Positions 1-9,069 of a stretch of 64,000 nucleotides of DNA are shown one piece after another. The translations under genes and the position numbers were made by a program. The stretch lies in NCBI GenBank assembly GCA_016708725.1, contig JADJFE010000040.1, positions 62,001 to 126,000 of the forward strand, written 5' to 3'. The notes below the pieces were generated by a model that saw only the letters and a program-made list of their open reading frames with translations, was not told the origin of the DNA and ran no database searches. How positions within the stretch are numbered: position 1 is the stretch's first letter; each line of letters starts with the position of its first letter. The stretch comes from Candidatus Aalborgicola bjergmarkensis. Lineage in GTDB: Bacteria; Pseudomonadota; Gammaproteobacteria; Burkholderiales; Burkholderiaceae_C.

Positions 1-1278
1 AAATTCCACGGTGTCTGCCAGTGTCAGCAGGCGGTCATCGTGGAGGTAAGGCGGCGAGTCCTTGATGCCGCGCAACGCAAAGGTCTTGATCGGGCCGTCG
101 GCTGAGGCCGTGCGTCCGTTGGTGGTGACTTCCTTGAAAAAGCGCTCCACCTTCAGGTTGTGCATCAGGTTGTCCGTGTAGTACGGCGGGGTATGGCAGG
201 TCGCGCACTGGCCCTTGCCGAAGAAGACGGCTTGGCCGCGTAGCTCGTCCGCGCTGGCTTTGGCGGGATCGAGCTTGCCGAAGACGTTGAGCTTCGGCGC
301 CGGCGGAAAATCGAGCAGCGCTTGAAACTCGGCCATGAAATGCACCTGGCTGCCACGTTCGAGGATGTTGGTGCCCTTGCGTGTTGCGTCGGCGGGTATG
401 CCGTCGAAGTAGGCACCGCGCTGCTCAAACTCGGTGAAATCCTCCACCGTTTTCAACGCCCGTTGCGAACCGAACAGACGCTGAATGTTCACGCCACGCA
501 GCGATGGTGTGTCGATCCGGTGGCGATACGCGTTGGGTCGGGCGTCGCCGGATGTGTGGGTGGCGGCGTTGGTGTGGCCGTTGGCATGGCAGTCGAAACA
601 GGCCACGCCCGGATGCGCCTTCAGGCTGCGGCGATCATCGGTGGCATTGAACTGCTGCTGGGGAAAGGGCGTGACCAGCAGCCGCAAGCCTTCGAGTTGC
701 TTGGGATTAAGGAAGCCTTTGAATAATTCGTGGTAGTTGCCCAGCGTCACCAGCTTCCCTTGTGAGACATCGCCCAGGTCGGGGCGCGTCGTCAAATAAA
801 TCGGTGCCGGGAACTCGGGCAGCAAATGGTCGGGCAAGTCGAAATCGAGATCGAAGCGGGTCAGATCGCGCTCGGTCTGGCGTCTGGTTTCCTCAATGAG
901 GAATTTTGGGAAGACCATGCCACCGGCTTCGTGGTGGGGATGCGGCAAGGGCAAAAAGCCATTTGGCCAAAGCCTCTTTTGCTTGATTTCATCCGGCGAC
1001 AAGGTGCCAAGTTTCTCCCAGCTTATGCCATCAGGCAACTTGACGCGCACGCCCTCTTGCAGCGGCTTGCCGCGTGACATGGCGTCGCCCCCCTTGGCGG
1101 GGCGATTGGCGAGGTCGTAGCGCGCCGTAAGCACATCCTGTTGGCGTTGCGCGAACTTCGGTTTCTGCGTTTGCAGGCCTTGGGTCAAGGTGCTGAAGTC
1201 CGCGTCGGCGGCCAGCGCGCAACTGGCCAGCGCCATCGCAGACACTGCGACCTGGAGCCTGTGGTGGATCGTGCGCAT
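1..1278 (-). CDS. di-haem c-type cytochrome, cytochrome c peroxidase/MauG-like (partial, 3' end outside window)
   Basis: The frame is open from an ATG at 1278 to the window edge, giving 426 residues without a stop, so the C terminus is missing. Residues 1-23 form a Sec signal peptide ending near Ala-Leu-Ala-Ala, so the protein is periplasmic. Two CxxCH haem sites are visible, CFDCH at about 227-231 and CATCH at about 358-362. The second is followed by the YTDN and 'LRGIKDSPPYLHDDRLLTL' type sequence typical of di-haem peroxidase/MauG relatives. Likely role is periplasmic electron transfer or peroxide reduction; the physiological substrate cannot be read from the sequence. It is divergent from the ferritin-like gene at 1563, which would fit an oxidative-stress context, but this is inference. 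Confidence 0.8.
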   Translation of the reverse strand, partial: MRTIHHRLQVAVSAMALASCALAADADFSTLTQGLQTQKPKFAQRQQDVLTARYDLANRPAKGGDAMSRGKPLQEGVRVKLPDGISWEKLGTLSPDEIKQKRLWPNGFLPLPHPHHEAGGMVFPKFLIEETRRQTERDLTRFDLDFDLPDHLLPEFPAPIYLTTRPDLGDVSQGKLVTLGNYHELFKGFLNPKQLEGLRLLVTPFPQQQFNATDDRRSLKAHPGVACFDCHANGHTNAATHTSGDARPNAYRHRIDTPSLRGVNIQRLFGSQRALKTVEDFTEFEQRGAYFDGIPADATRKGTNILERGSQVHFMAEFQALLDFPPAPKLNVFGKLDPAKASADELRGQAVFFGKGQCATCHTPPYYTDNLMHNLKVERFFKEVTTNGRTASADGPIKTFALRGIKDSPPYLHDDRLLTLADTVEF

Positions 1279-1345
1279 GCGCTCTCCTGAAAAAAACAAG
1301 GCGTTTGCAATGACTGCAAAGGTAGAGCGTCCTGGCACCACAGTC

Positions 1346-1361
1346 TGTGCGGGAGCGCACA
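1346..1361. promoter_or_regulatory. inverted repeat in the divergent cytochrome/ferritin promoter region
   Basis: TGTGCG-GGAG-CGCACA is a perfect 6-bp inverted repeat with a 4-base loop, placed between the cytochrome start (1278) and the ferritin-like start (1563). It could be an operator or a small hairpin. No matching regulator site is recognised. Confidence 0.25.
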
Positions 1362-1562
1362 CAGTGCATGGTCGTTGCATTGTGCTGGTACCGGATCAAC
1401 ACAAGGAACCATTGCTCCAAAATGCTGACGGGAGTAATCTGACCGAAACGCTGTGGCCGCCTCGCGCCCCGACTTTGCCAGCGGTTGCGTGCGTTGGCGC
1501 ACGGACGGTGCGCGCAAAAAACGCCAAACTGGAATTTTTACCCATCGGAAGAAACTGTGTCT

Positions 1563-2108
1563 ATGTCTAAAAAACCTGAATCAAACGATCTGAAGAGCCT
1601 GCGCACGGTTGCACGCAAACACCTGAAACAGGGTGCGGTCACGGCCGGCTACAGTGCCGACCGCGTGGCTGTTGTACAGCAGCTCAATCAAGCGCTGGCC
1701 ACAGAGTTGGTGTGTGTGCTGCGGTATCGACGCCACTTCTTCATGGCCAAGGGCATCCATGCGCGTGGTGTCGCTGCCGAGTTTCTGGCGCATTCCAACG
1801 AGGAGCTGGGCCATGCCGACAGCATCGCAGCGCGCATTGTGCAATTGGGCGGCGAGCCCAACTTTGCCCCCGATCAACTGTCGACCCAAAGCCATGCGGA
1901 ATACGTGGAGGGTACTTCCCTGGAAGACATGATCCGCGAGGATCTGGTGGCCGAGCGCATTGCCATCGACAGCTACCGGGGCATGGTGCAATTTCTTGGC
2001 AACGACGACCCCACCACCAGCGACATGATCAAGGCCATTTTGGCCGTGGAAGAAGAGCATGCCAACGAACTGGCTGACCTGCTGGAAGACTTTCCCCACA
2101 AGGAATAA
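1563..2108 (+). CDS. ferritin-like (bacterioferritin/Dps-type) iron-binding protein
   Basis: A 181-residue protein from ATG 1563, preceded by GGAAG about 13 bases upstream. The chain is predicted to be a four-helix ferritin-like bundle. A first helix contains the NQALATELVCVLRYR stretch, then EELGHAD, then a third helix with EDLVAERIAIDSY, and a fourth with AVEEEHANEL. The E...ExxH...E...EExH spacing is the di-iron centre pattern of bacterioferritin-like proteins. Expected role is iron oxidation and storage or protection from peroxide in the cytoplasm. No Met haem ligand typical of true bacterioferritin can be assigned with certainty, so the family name is kept general. A longer in-frame start at 1485 is less likely because its N terminus is low-complexity and unlike the family. 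Confidence 0.85.
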   Translation: MSKKPESNDLKSLRTVARKHLKQGAVTAGYSADRVAVVQQLNQALATELVCVLRYRRHFFMAKGIHARGVAAEFLAHSNEELGHADSIAARIVQLGGEPNFAPDQLSTQSHAEYVEGTSLEDMIREDLVAERIAIDSYRGMVQFLGNDDPTTSDMIKAILAVEEEHANELADLLEDFPHKE

Positions 2109-2134
2109 GCCGTATAGCATTCGTATGCGGACCA

Positions 2135-2764
2135 TCACCCATGTGGCGTATGGGCACCGATGGCGCGCAGCAGATTCTGCCGCGCCCGGTGCTCAAGCGC
2201 CGCGCGGAAGTGCTCTGTGCTGTAGATGTGAGGCCGGGCGAGGAATGATGCCAGGATGTCACGGCGCTTCTGACAAAAGAGCGTTTCCGGCACAAAGCTG
2301 TATTCGCGCCGGATCTGGCGTTCGTACTCGGCAAAACGATCTTGTTCGGCCCCGAGGATGGCAAGATCAATGTCGATCAGTACGAATTCATCCTGTGTCA
2401 GCGGCGCGGCGCTGTGTCTGGTCGTCAAAATCAACTGACTGACCCGCTCGGCCGAGTCCGCTCGGGCACCACTGGCCAGCAAAGCAGACCTGGCCCATTG
2501 GGCACTCAGTTCCTCGTTGTCGCCCCGATGAACGTCGTAGATGGCGTCGTGAAACCATAAGGCGGCCTCCACTTCCGCCGGGTTGGCAGCCAGGAACCGC
2601 GCTTGCTCGAATGCACAGAGGCACTCGCTCAGGTGCTGTAGCGAGTGGTAGGCGCGATGGGGTTCGGAATACTTCTCAACGAGCGCCGCATGGATGGATG
2701 CGCCGTCACCTGTGGCTCCAACGCCGATCCAAGCCCTCTCCCAGCTGCTACGGTGGGTCGTCAT
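2135..2764 (-). CDS. HD-domain protein, predicted metal-dependent phosphohydrolase
   Basis: A 209-residue protein. I chose ATG at 2764 because GGGAG lies about 11 bases upstream; a GTG at 2776 in the same frame would abut that Shine-Dalgarno sequence. The N-terminal half has YHSLQHLSE and WFHDAIYD, supplying the first His and the HD pair of the HD superfamily. Basic and acidic residues follow in a helical domain. Relatives are soluble, roughly 200-residue proteins of unknown substrate, often misnamed in databases. It converges on the ferritin-like gene with a 26-base gap. Nucleotide or nucleotide-derived substrates are the usual guess, but nothing here fixes that. Confidence 0.75.
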   Translation of the reverse strand: MTTHRSSWERAWIGVGATGDGASIHAALVEKYSEPHRAYHSLQHLSECLCAFEQARFLAANPAEVEAALWFHDAIYDVHRGDNEELSAQWARSALLASGARADSAERVSQLILTTRHSAAPLTQDEFVLIDIDLAILGAEQDRFAEYERQIRREYSFVPETLFCQKRRDILASFLARPHIYSTEHFRAALEHRARQNLLRAIGAHTPHG

Positions 2765-2950
2765 GCTGCCTAACACTCCCAGAAAACCAGCACACCGATT
2801 TGCAATTCAACCCGACCGCCGGACCAATTACGTGTGCACATGCGCTCTCCCACAATATAGCCTACACACCGAAGAAACTTTTTGTTTTGGTGCGATTGCA
2901 GTGCGATTTTTTGTTCACTGGTTCGTGGCTTGACGCAATGATCCTGATTT

Positions 2951-2998
2951 AATAGCTGCCCCCGCTTGTCCCATAAGCCCTGCAGGCCGATTTGCACC
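2951..2998 (+). repeat. dispersed palindromic repeat, copy 1
   Basis: Begins AATAGCTGCCCCCGCTTGTC and ends near CTGCAGGCCGATTT. It matches the family pattern AATAGCTGCTCCCGCTT - about 6 bases - ATAAGGGCTACAG-GC..ATTT seen at many other places in this window. The arms GCTG and CAGC, with CCC/GGG inside, can pair imperfectly. Confidence 0.75.
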
Positions 2999-3047
2999 AA
3001 AAAACCTGCCCCGCACCAGCCGCTAGGCGGCGGGTGGAGCGATAGAT

Positions 3048-3143
3048 GGGGGCGTGATGTGCCGGAATAATGAGGAAATAATGAGTAAATCCGGTTGCAG
3101 CCCTTATGGAATGAGCGGGAGCAGCTATCAATTGGAGAGTAAT
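3048..3143 (-). repeat. long dispersed repeat (about 95 bp), contains palindromic copy 2
   Basis: This block (starting near GGGGGCGTGATGTGCCGG and ending at ATTGGAGAGTAA) recurs with scattered substitutions at about 55220-55314, including GGAATAATG, AAATAATG, CAGCCCTTATGGAATGAGCG and AGCTATCAATTGGAGAGTA. The inner part (3087-3135) is the palindromic family in reverse orientation. The flanking 40 bases are shared only by these two copies in the window. Confidence 0.75.
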
Positions 3144-3338
3144 TGGTGAGTAGTTGGCGAGTATGGGTGCGCACCGTCGAAGATCGGTTGAAAAAGCAAC
3201 AACCTGGACAATTGTGGCGGTTTCGGTGCCGACTTTTTCCCGCCCCGTCCTGTAAACTGTACCGTGCGCAAAAATGGTTTTTGCAGGGCCAGACCGGCCG
3301 CAACCAGCCGCAAGCAGTACGCATAAAGGGGGTGGGAA

Positions 3339-5543
3339 TTGGCAACGGATGAAAAGAATCTGAAGTTTGCAGAGCACGTCAATTGCCATATCCTGGTTTG
3401 CGACGATTCGGCTGCCGATGTTGCCTATCTGAGCCTGCGGCTGAAATCGATAGGCTACATACACGTCACCGGCGTCACGGACCCACGGGAAGCGCTGGCG
3501 CTGCTGGAGCGCACGGCGTTTGACTTGCTGTTGCTGGACTTGAACATGCCGCACATCAGTGGCACCGAGATGATCCAGCGGTTGCGGCAAACCTTGTCGC
3601 CCGCAGACTTGCCCATTCTGGTGGTCACGGGAACGGACGTTGGCAGCACGCGCAATATCGCCTTGCAGTCTGGCGCCAACGATTACTTGAGCAAACCGAT
3701 AGACGTGGCTGAGATGGCTTTGCGGGTGCGCAATTTGCTCAGTATCCGCAGCATTCATGCCGCCAACCAGCTTGCCAACCGGAATCTGGAGCAGATGGTA
3801 GCCGCGCGCACGGCCAAACTCGATACCTTGATTGAAAATGGTTTGTTGATGTCGGCCACGCGCGATGTGAACCAGTTGTTTCGCCACGCCCTGTTTGAAG
3901 GCAAACGCTTATTACATTGCGATGCCGCTTCGCTGTATCTGGTAACCAAGGATAAAACACTGCGTTTTGCCATGCGCACGCGCGACGATACGATTCCGAC
4001 ATTGGAAATTCCGCTGCGCGACCCGCAGACCGGTCGGGCCAACGACCACTATATTTCGGTGTATGCGGCCACCCACCGCCAATCGGTGGTGATTGACGAT
4101 GTGTACCTTGAAACCCGGTTTGATGTTTCGGGAACCAAGGCGTTTGACATGCACACGCATTACCGCACGGTGTCGATGCTTACCGTCCCGCTGGCTTCCA
4201 GGGGTGGCGAGGTGTCGGGTGTGTTGCAGTTCATCAACAGAACAGACCCTGCGAGCGGGGCCATTATTCCTTTTCCCAAAGACCTGGTCGGTCTGGTCGA
4301 GGTTCTGGCTGCGCATGCGGCGGTGACGTACGAAAACCTGCAATTGATCGAGGAGCGCAAGGCCTTCATGGAGAGCCTGATCCAGACCATCGCCACGGCC
4401 ATTGATGCCAAGAGTCCTTTTACCGGGCGCCACTCGGAGCGCGTGCCCAAGCTGGCCATGATGCTGGCCGAGGCCGCCTGTGCGTCGCAGCAGGGAGCGC
4501 TGGCGGAATTCAATTTCAAATCGGAGGACGAATGGCATGAGTTCCGGGTGGGCGCCTGGCTGCACGATTGCGGCAAGATCACCACCCCGGACCATGTGAT
4601 TGACAAGTCCACCAAGCTCGAAACCATTTACAACCGGATTCACGAAGTCCGCACGCGCTTTGAGGTGTTGTTGCGCGATGCACAGATTGAATGCCTGCAG
4701 GCCTGCGCCGCTGCGAACGACCAGGGCGCCATTGATGCGGCCCAGGCGGCATTTGCCGCCCGCAAAGCGCAGTTGATGGACGATTTTGCCTTTATTGCCC
4801 AGTGCAACATCGGCTCCGAGGCCATGAGCGATGCGCAACTGGCACGCATTCGCCAGCTGGCGCAAACACGCTGGCTGCGTTACTTTGACGACACACTGGG
4901 CCTGGCCCAGGAGGAACTGGCGCGGCGCGGCGGCAGCGCGGTACCAGATTCCCAGCCTGTCTGGGAGGATTTGTTGCAGGACTGCACGCACCACCTGATT
5001 GCACGTGGCGATGTCAGGGCACTGGACCCGGCGTTTGGTTTCAAGGTCGAAGTGCCGGAGCATCTTTACAACCAGGGGGAGGTGTACAACCTTTCAGTGC
5101 GCAGGGGGACACTGACCGCCGAGGAGCGCTACAAGATCAACGAGCACATGATTTACGGCATCATGATGCTGGAGCGTATGCCTTTTCCCGAGTCTCTCAA
5201 GCGCGTGCCCGAATATGCCGGTACACACCACGAAACGCTGACCGGCACGGGTTACCCCCGGCGCCTGAGCGCTGCGCAACTCTCCATTCCGGCACGCATC
5301 ATGGTGATTGCCGATATTTTTGAAGCACTTACGGCAGCCGACCGCCCCTACACCACGCCGAGGAAATTTTCTGAAGCCATAGGGATACTGCACTCGCTCA
5401 AGACCAAAGGCCATATTGATGCGGATATCTTTGACCTGTTTTTGACTTCGGGGGTGCATACGCAATACGCCGAAAAATTCCTGCACCCCGAGCAGGTGGA
5501 TGTGGTTGACATCAACGCTTACCTCGGGCCGGTGGTGCCTTGA
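3339..5543 (+). CDS. response regulator with GAF and HD-GYP domains, predicted cyclic-di-GMP phosphodiesterase
   Basis: 734 residues. The start is TTG at 3339, supported by AAGGGGG about 8 bases upstream. Residues 15-130 are a receiver domain with acidic pair Asp22/Asp23, phospho-acceptor Asp67 (LLLLDLNMP) and Lys119. Residues about 165-335 look like a GAF sensor domain. The HD-GYP part carries HDCGK (His409-Asp410), NEH (His603), HHE (630-632) and GTGYP (636-640), so the catalytic signature is complete although Thr replaces the usual Asp in DGxGYP. About 160 residues (430-590), mostly helical, separate the HDxGK helix from the rest, far more than in compact HD-GYP proteins. It overlaps or abuts the downstream cyclase gene, suggesting co-transcription. 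Its partner kinase is not adjacent. Confidence 0.88.
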   Translation: MATDEKNLKFAEHVNCHILVCDDSAADVAYLSLRLKSIGYIHVTGVTDPREALALLERTAFDLLLLDLNMPHISGTEMIQRLRQTLSPADLPILVVTGTDVGSTRNIALQSGANDYLSKPIDVAEMALRVRNLLSIRSIHAANQLANRNLEQMVAARTAKLDTLIENGLLMSATRDVNQLFRHALFEGKRLLHCDAASLYLVTKDKTLRFAMRTRDDTIPTLEIPLRDPQTGRANDHYISVYAATHRQSVVIDDVYLETRFDVSGTKAFDMHTHYRTVSMLTVPLASRGGEVSGVLQFINRTDPASGAIIPFPKDLVGLVEVLAAHAAVTYENLQLIEERKAFMESLIQTIATAIDAKSPFTGRHSERVPKLAMMLAEAACASQQGALAEFNFKSEDEWHEFRVGAWLHDCGKITTPDHVIDKSTKLETIYNRIHEVRTRFEVLLRDAQIECLQACAAANDQGAIDAAQAAFAARKAQLMDDFAFIAQCNIGSEAMSDAQLARIRQLAQTRWLRYFDDTLGLAQEELARRGGSAVPDSQPVWEDLLQDCTHHLIARGDVRALDPAFGFKVEVPEHLYNQGEVYNLSVRRGTLTAEERYKINEHMIYGIMMLERMPFPESLKRVPEYAGTHHETLTGTGYPRRLSAAQLSIPARIMVIADIFEALTAADRPYTTPRKFSEAIGILHSLKTKGHIDADIFDLFLTSGVHTQYAEKFLHPEQVDVVDINAYLGPVVP

Positions 5544-5550
5544 TACTCTT

Positions 5551-7689
5551 GTGATACGTCCCGTATTCTGGAGGCGCAACTGGGAGCTTGGCGTACCGCT
5601 GCTGGCCATGCTTTTGTGTGTGCTGGGTTATCTGCTGGAGCCGCTGCCTTTGCAAACGGCGCGCCATGCGGTGATTGACCAATTTCAGCGCTGGCAGCCG
5701 CGCAGCTACCAGGACGTGCCAGTGCGCATCGTTGATATCGACGATGCGAGCTTGCAACGTCTGGGCCAGTGGCCGTGGCCACGCACCCGCATTGCCGAGC
5801 TGACGCAGCGCCTGCAGCAAGCCGGGGCGGCGGTGATTGCTTTTGACATGGTTTTTTCCGAGCCGGATCGCACCTCTCCCGCAGCCATACTTCCCCTGTG
5901 GCAACCCGGTCGGCAGCTCAGTCCCGAGGTACGCGCGCAACTGGAGCATCTGCCCGACCACGATGCCGAGCTGGCCAAGGTGCTGGCGCAGGGTCGTGTG
6001 GTGCTGGGTTTTGCGCTGGATCGCAAGCCCCAAAGCCAGCCGCAGCTGGCGCAGTCCAAAGCGCATTTTGTCGCCCTCAATGGCTCGCCGCTGCCCTTTG
6101 TACCGGCATTTGTCGGCAGTGTTTCGGGTTTGCCGATACTGGTTGCTGCCGCGCAGGGGAATGGGGCGCTGAGTTTTGTTCCCGATGCCGATGGCGTCGT
6201 GCGGCGCGTTCCGATGGTGCTGCGCCAGGGGGATTCCCTGCTGCCCACCCTGAGCACCGAGGCCATGCGCGTGGCGTTGGGGGTGGCCAACATCACCACG
6301 CGCAGCGTCCCCGGCATTGGTCTGGAAGAACTGCGCATCGGCGCATTGTCCTTGCCGACCACCGCGCAAGGGGAGTTGTGGCTGCATTACAGCCAACCCG
6401 TGCCGCAGCGCTACCTGCCAGCCTGGAAGGTACTCGACGGTAGCGTGCCGGATACCGAGCTGGCGGGAAAAATCCTGCTGATCGGTGCTTCCGCACAAGG
6501 CTTGATGGACCTGCGTTTCAGTGCCTTGGGGGCCGTGATTCCAGGGGTGGAAATTCATGCCCAGTTGCTGGAGCAGATGTTGACCGGAGACCGGCTGGAC
6601 CGTCCGGTCTGGGCCGATAGCGTCGAGTTACTGAGCCTGATCGTGGGCAGCATGCTGGTTGGCCTGGTTGCGCTGCGCGCGCGTGCGCTGCTGTCTTTCG
6701 GGCTGTTTGTGGGGTTGCTGGCCTTGTTGTGGGGTGGAGCCTGGCGTGCGTTTGCCACGCATCAACTATTGATGGACCCCATCGTACCCAGCATGGCACT
6801 GGTTTTGAGTTTCGTGCTCTCGAGCATCGTAGGCCACGTGCGCGCCGAGCGTCGCCAGCGTTGGGTCAAACAGGCCTTCTCGCGCTATGTGTCGCCCAAT
6901 CTGGTGGATTACCTGGTGGCCCACCCGGAGTCGCTCACCCTCAGCGGGCAGCGCCAGGAGTGCAGTTTTCTGTTTACCGACTTGCAAGGGTTTACCACGC
7001 TGATGGAGGGCATGGACCCTGGCAGGACGGTGAGCATCATCAACCGGTATCTCGATGGCATGATCGCCATCGCCTTTGCCCACCAGGGTACCCTGACCCG
7101 GATTGTGGGCGATGGTCTGGCCATCATGTTCTCCGCCCCCTTGCCACAGGCTGACCATCCGCTGCGTGCGCTGGAGTGTGCGCTGGAAATGCAGAAGTTC
7201 TCGCACCAGTACGCCGATGAACTCAACGCGCAAGGCATCGCGTTTGGTCAAACCCGCATGGGCGTGCATTGTGGCGAGGTGATTGTGGGGAATTTTGGCG
7301 GCTCGACCATCTTTGATTACCGGGCGTTGGGCGACCCGATCAATACCGCCTCCCGACTCGAAGGCGCCAACCGTTACCTGGGAACCCTGGTGTGTGTCTC
7401 GCAGGCCGTGATGGCCAAGTGCCCCAGTTTTGCGGCGCGCCCGATTGGACGGCTGGTGCTCAAGGGCAAGTCGCAGCCCATCATGGTGTTTGAACCGCTG
7501 GACATGACCACGACGCCGGATGCCGATTACCGCCAGGCGTTTGAGAGTATGCGCAGCTGCGCACCCACGGCGCACGCGGCATTCGAACAACTGGCGCACG
7601 AACGCCCCACAGACAAGCTGGTTGCCATGCATCTGGCAAGGCTGCAGCGTGGTGAAACCGGCGATCTGATGGTGCTGGAGGGCAAGTAG
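5551..7689 (+). CDS. CHASE2-domain class III adenylate/guanylate cyclase
   Basis: About 712 residues from a GTG at 5551, just after the stop of the HD-GYP gene; an upstream start at 5500 would overlap that gene and add unlikely residues. One N-terminal membrane helix (about 14-31) precedes a periplasmic CHASE2 domain (about 38-338), then two to three membrane helices (about 360-428), then the cyclase domain (about 468-653). The two metal-binding aspartates are in FTDLQGFT (Asp477) and VGDGLAIMF (Asp521), and GDPINTASRLEGANR supplies the catalytic Asn and Arg. Predicted product is cAMP or cGMP; specificity is not assigned. CHASE2 cyclases are often found with FecR and OmpA-like proteins, which here lie immediately downstream on the other strand. 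Confidence 0.9.
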   Translation: MIRPVFWRRNWELGVPLLAMLLCVLGYLLEPLPLQTARHAVIDQFQRWQPRSYQDVPVRIVDIDDASLQRLGQWPWPRTRIAELTQRLQQAGAAVIAFDMVFSEPDRTSPAAILPLWQPGRQLSPEVRAQLEHLPDHDAELAKVLAQGRVVLGFALDRKPQSQPQLAQSKAHFVALNGSPLPFVPAFVGSVSGLPILVAAAQGNGALSFVPDADGVVRRVPMVLRQGDSLLPTLSTEAMRVALGVANITTRSVPGIGLEELRIGALSLPTTAQGELWLHYSQPVPQRYLPAWKVLDGSVPDTELAGKILLIGASAQGLMDLRFSALGAVIPGVEIHAQLLEQMLTGDRLDRPVWADSVELLSLIVGSMLVGLVALRARALLSFGLFVGLLALLWGGAWRAFATHQLLMDPIVPSMALVLSFVLSSIVGHVRAERRQRWVKQAFSRYVSPNLVDYLVAHPESLTLSGQRQECSFLFTDLQGFTTLMEGMDPGRTVSIINRYLDGMIAIAFAHQGTLTRIVGDGLAIMFSAPLPQADHPLRALECALEMQKFSHQYADELNAQGIAFGQTRMGVHCGEVIVGNFGGSTIFDYRALGDPINTASRLEGANRYLGTLVCVSQAVMAKCPSFAARPIGRLVLKGKSQPIMVFEPLDMTTTPDADYRQAFESMRSCAPTAHAAFEQLAHERPTDKLVAMHLARLQRGETGDLMVLEGK

Positions 7690-7694
7690 CGCTT

Positions 7695-8333
7695 TTAGCG
7701 CACCGTGATTTCCACCCGGCGGTTGCGTGGCTCGGCGGTGTTGTCCGGGGTGGGCACCAGCAGATTTTTCTCGCCGTGTGACTCCACCGTCACGTTGGCT
7801 GCCGTCAGTTTGGGGCTTTGCAACAGGGTGCTGACCAGTTGGGCGCGTTCCAGACCCAGCTTTTCATTCAGCTGCGCATCGCCTGCCGTATCGGTGTGGC
7901 CAATGACCGAAATATCCGGCACATCCCGGCTCTCGACTTCGGCCAGCACACGGGCCAGATCACGCTGCGACTCGGGTGTGAGTCGGGCGCCGCCGCTTTC
8001 AAAATAGAGCACAAAATTGACGGGTTTTTTCGGGCGGATGGCCAGCACTGCGCCAAAGTCCTTTTTGATCTGCTCCTCACTGGCTACAAAACCCGCACCA
8101 CCGGCGTTGGCCAGCAAGGTGCCTGCGCGTGCCGTCTCCAGCAGCGTCACCCCTTTGGCTCCGCTGACCTGAACCTTGCCGATGCTGCCGTCGTCGTTGT
8201 CCAGCAGTACGACATACGAAGCCGGAGGAGGCGGGGGAGGGCTGGCACACCCGGCGAGCATGGCCGCAGTGGCGGCCAGCGTGATCCAGAATGCCTTGCG
8301 TGGATAAGAAAACTGCTTCGAAAACCGTTTCAT
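7695..8333 (-). CDS. OmpA-family outer-membrane lipoprotein
   Basis: 212 residues. The N terminus is a lipoprotein signal with lipobox LAGC (Cys near 29), followed by a run of prolines. The C-terminal half is an OmpA/Pal peptidoglycan-binding domain, recognisable from VLYFESGGARLTPESQRDL, the VIGHTDTAGD motif, and PRNRRVEITVR at the end. Likely anchored in the outer membrane and bound to peptidoglycan. It overlaps the FecR-domain gene by four bases (ATGA), so the two are translationally coupled. The gene ends five bases from the stop of the convergent cyclase gene. Confidence 0.88.
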   Translation of the reverse strand: MKRFSKQFSYPRKAFWITLAATAAMLAGCASPPPPPPASYVVLLDNDDGSIGKVQVSGAKGVTLLETARAGTLLANAGGAGFVASEEQIKKDFGAVLAIRPKKPVNFVLYFESGGARLTPESQRDLARVLAEVESRDVPDISVIGHTDTAGDAQLNEKLGLERAQLVSTLLQSPKLTAANVTVESHGEKNLLVPTPDNTAEPRNRRVEITVR

Positions 8334-8818
8334 TCGGTGTCCTTCGGATCGACCTTGGCCAAAAATTGGGTTCCGCGCACGCCGATCATGCCGGTGGGGG
8401 TTTTGACGGTCACAGACTCCGGTTTGAGTTTGGCGATAACCCCGGAGATGTAATACAGCGAACCCTTCGCAAGACTGGTACCCAGTTTCAGCTCGCCCTT
8501 GCCTGGCGTGAAGAGGTATTCATCCACCCATAACTCCGTGTCCGGCCCGATGGACATGGTGGTGCTGTCCTTGAAAATGACGCCCATGCCCCCAGGCGCA
8601 CCCGTCTTGAGCAGCATGCCGCGCTGCAAGGCCATGCCGGGTTTGGCTGGTGTCGCCTGCCCGGCAAGCACAACGCTGGCGCTGGCATCAACCGTTTTGA
8701 TGTAGCCAATCACTTCTTGATTTTGTGCCTGATTCTGTGCCCCGACCTGTGTTCCAGGCAGGGCCAGGAAAGCGCAGGCGAACAAGGTTTTTAACGGGAA
8801 TAATCGGAATAATTGCAT
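8330..8818 (-). CDS. FecR-domain periplasmic protein
   Basis: 162 residues from ATG 8818, which has AAGGA about 9 bases upstream; a longer start at 8869 is less likely. Residues 1-27 form a Sec signal peptide ending near AQA. The mature part fits the FecR domain: a GMALQRGMLLKTGAPGG segment, the STTMSIGPDTELWVDEY core and the KTPTGMIGVRGTQF ending typical of FecR proteins. In this setting the domain is probably a periplasmic ligand or protein-binding module rather than an anti-sigma factor, because no transmembrane helix or sigma gene accompanies it. Coupled to the OmpA-like lipoprotein. Confidence 0.82.
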   Translation of the reverse strand: MQLFRLFPLKTLFACAFLALPGTQVGAQNQAQNQEVIGYIKTVDASASVVLAGQATPAKPGMALQRGMLLKTGAPGGMGVIFKDSTTMSIGPDTELWVDEYLFTPGKGELKLGTSLAKGSLYYISGVIAKLKPESVTVKTPTGMIGVRGTQFLAKVDPKDTE

Positions 8819-9069
8819 GGCGGAGGTTCCTTGTGAGCGCTGAATAACGGTGGCAGTATAGCCAGCCATCCATGGGCCTGCTCTTTGTTCGAGACCGCTT
8901 CCGAGACCGCCCAGCTCCTGCGGGCGATAGGCTTTTCATCGAAGTGGCCACACAGGATGGCGATGCCTGCTGGATTTGGCGCATTGACGACGATGGTTGC
9001 TGCAACCCGTGCTCATGGGCATGGGCAGCGATCAGGTGTTCTTCGGAAGCGCCACCCTGACAGCAGCCA

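Larger units (their letters stand above)
2777..3338. other. gene-free interval with two copies of the dispersed repeat
   Basis: No convincing gene. It contains one copy of the palindromic repeat in plus orientation (about 2951-2998) and one in minus orientation inside a longer repeated block (about 3048-3143). The start region of the HD-GYP gene follows. Confidence 0.6.

Noticed and set aside
322..726. 134-codon open frame on the plus strand
   Set aside because: Antisense to the di-haem cytochrome whose CxxCH motifs are intact on the other strand.
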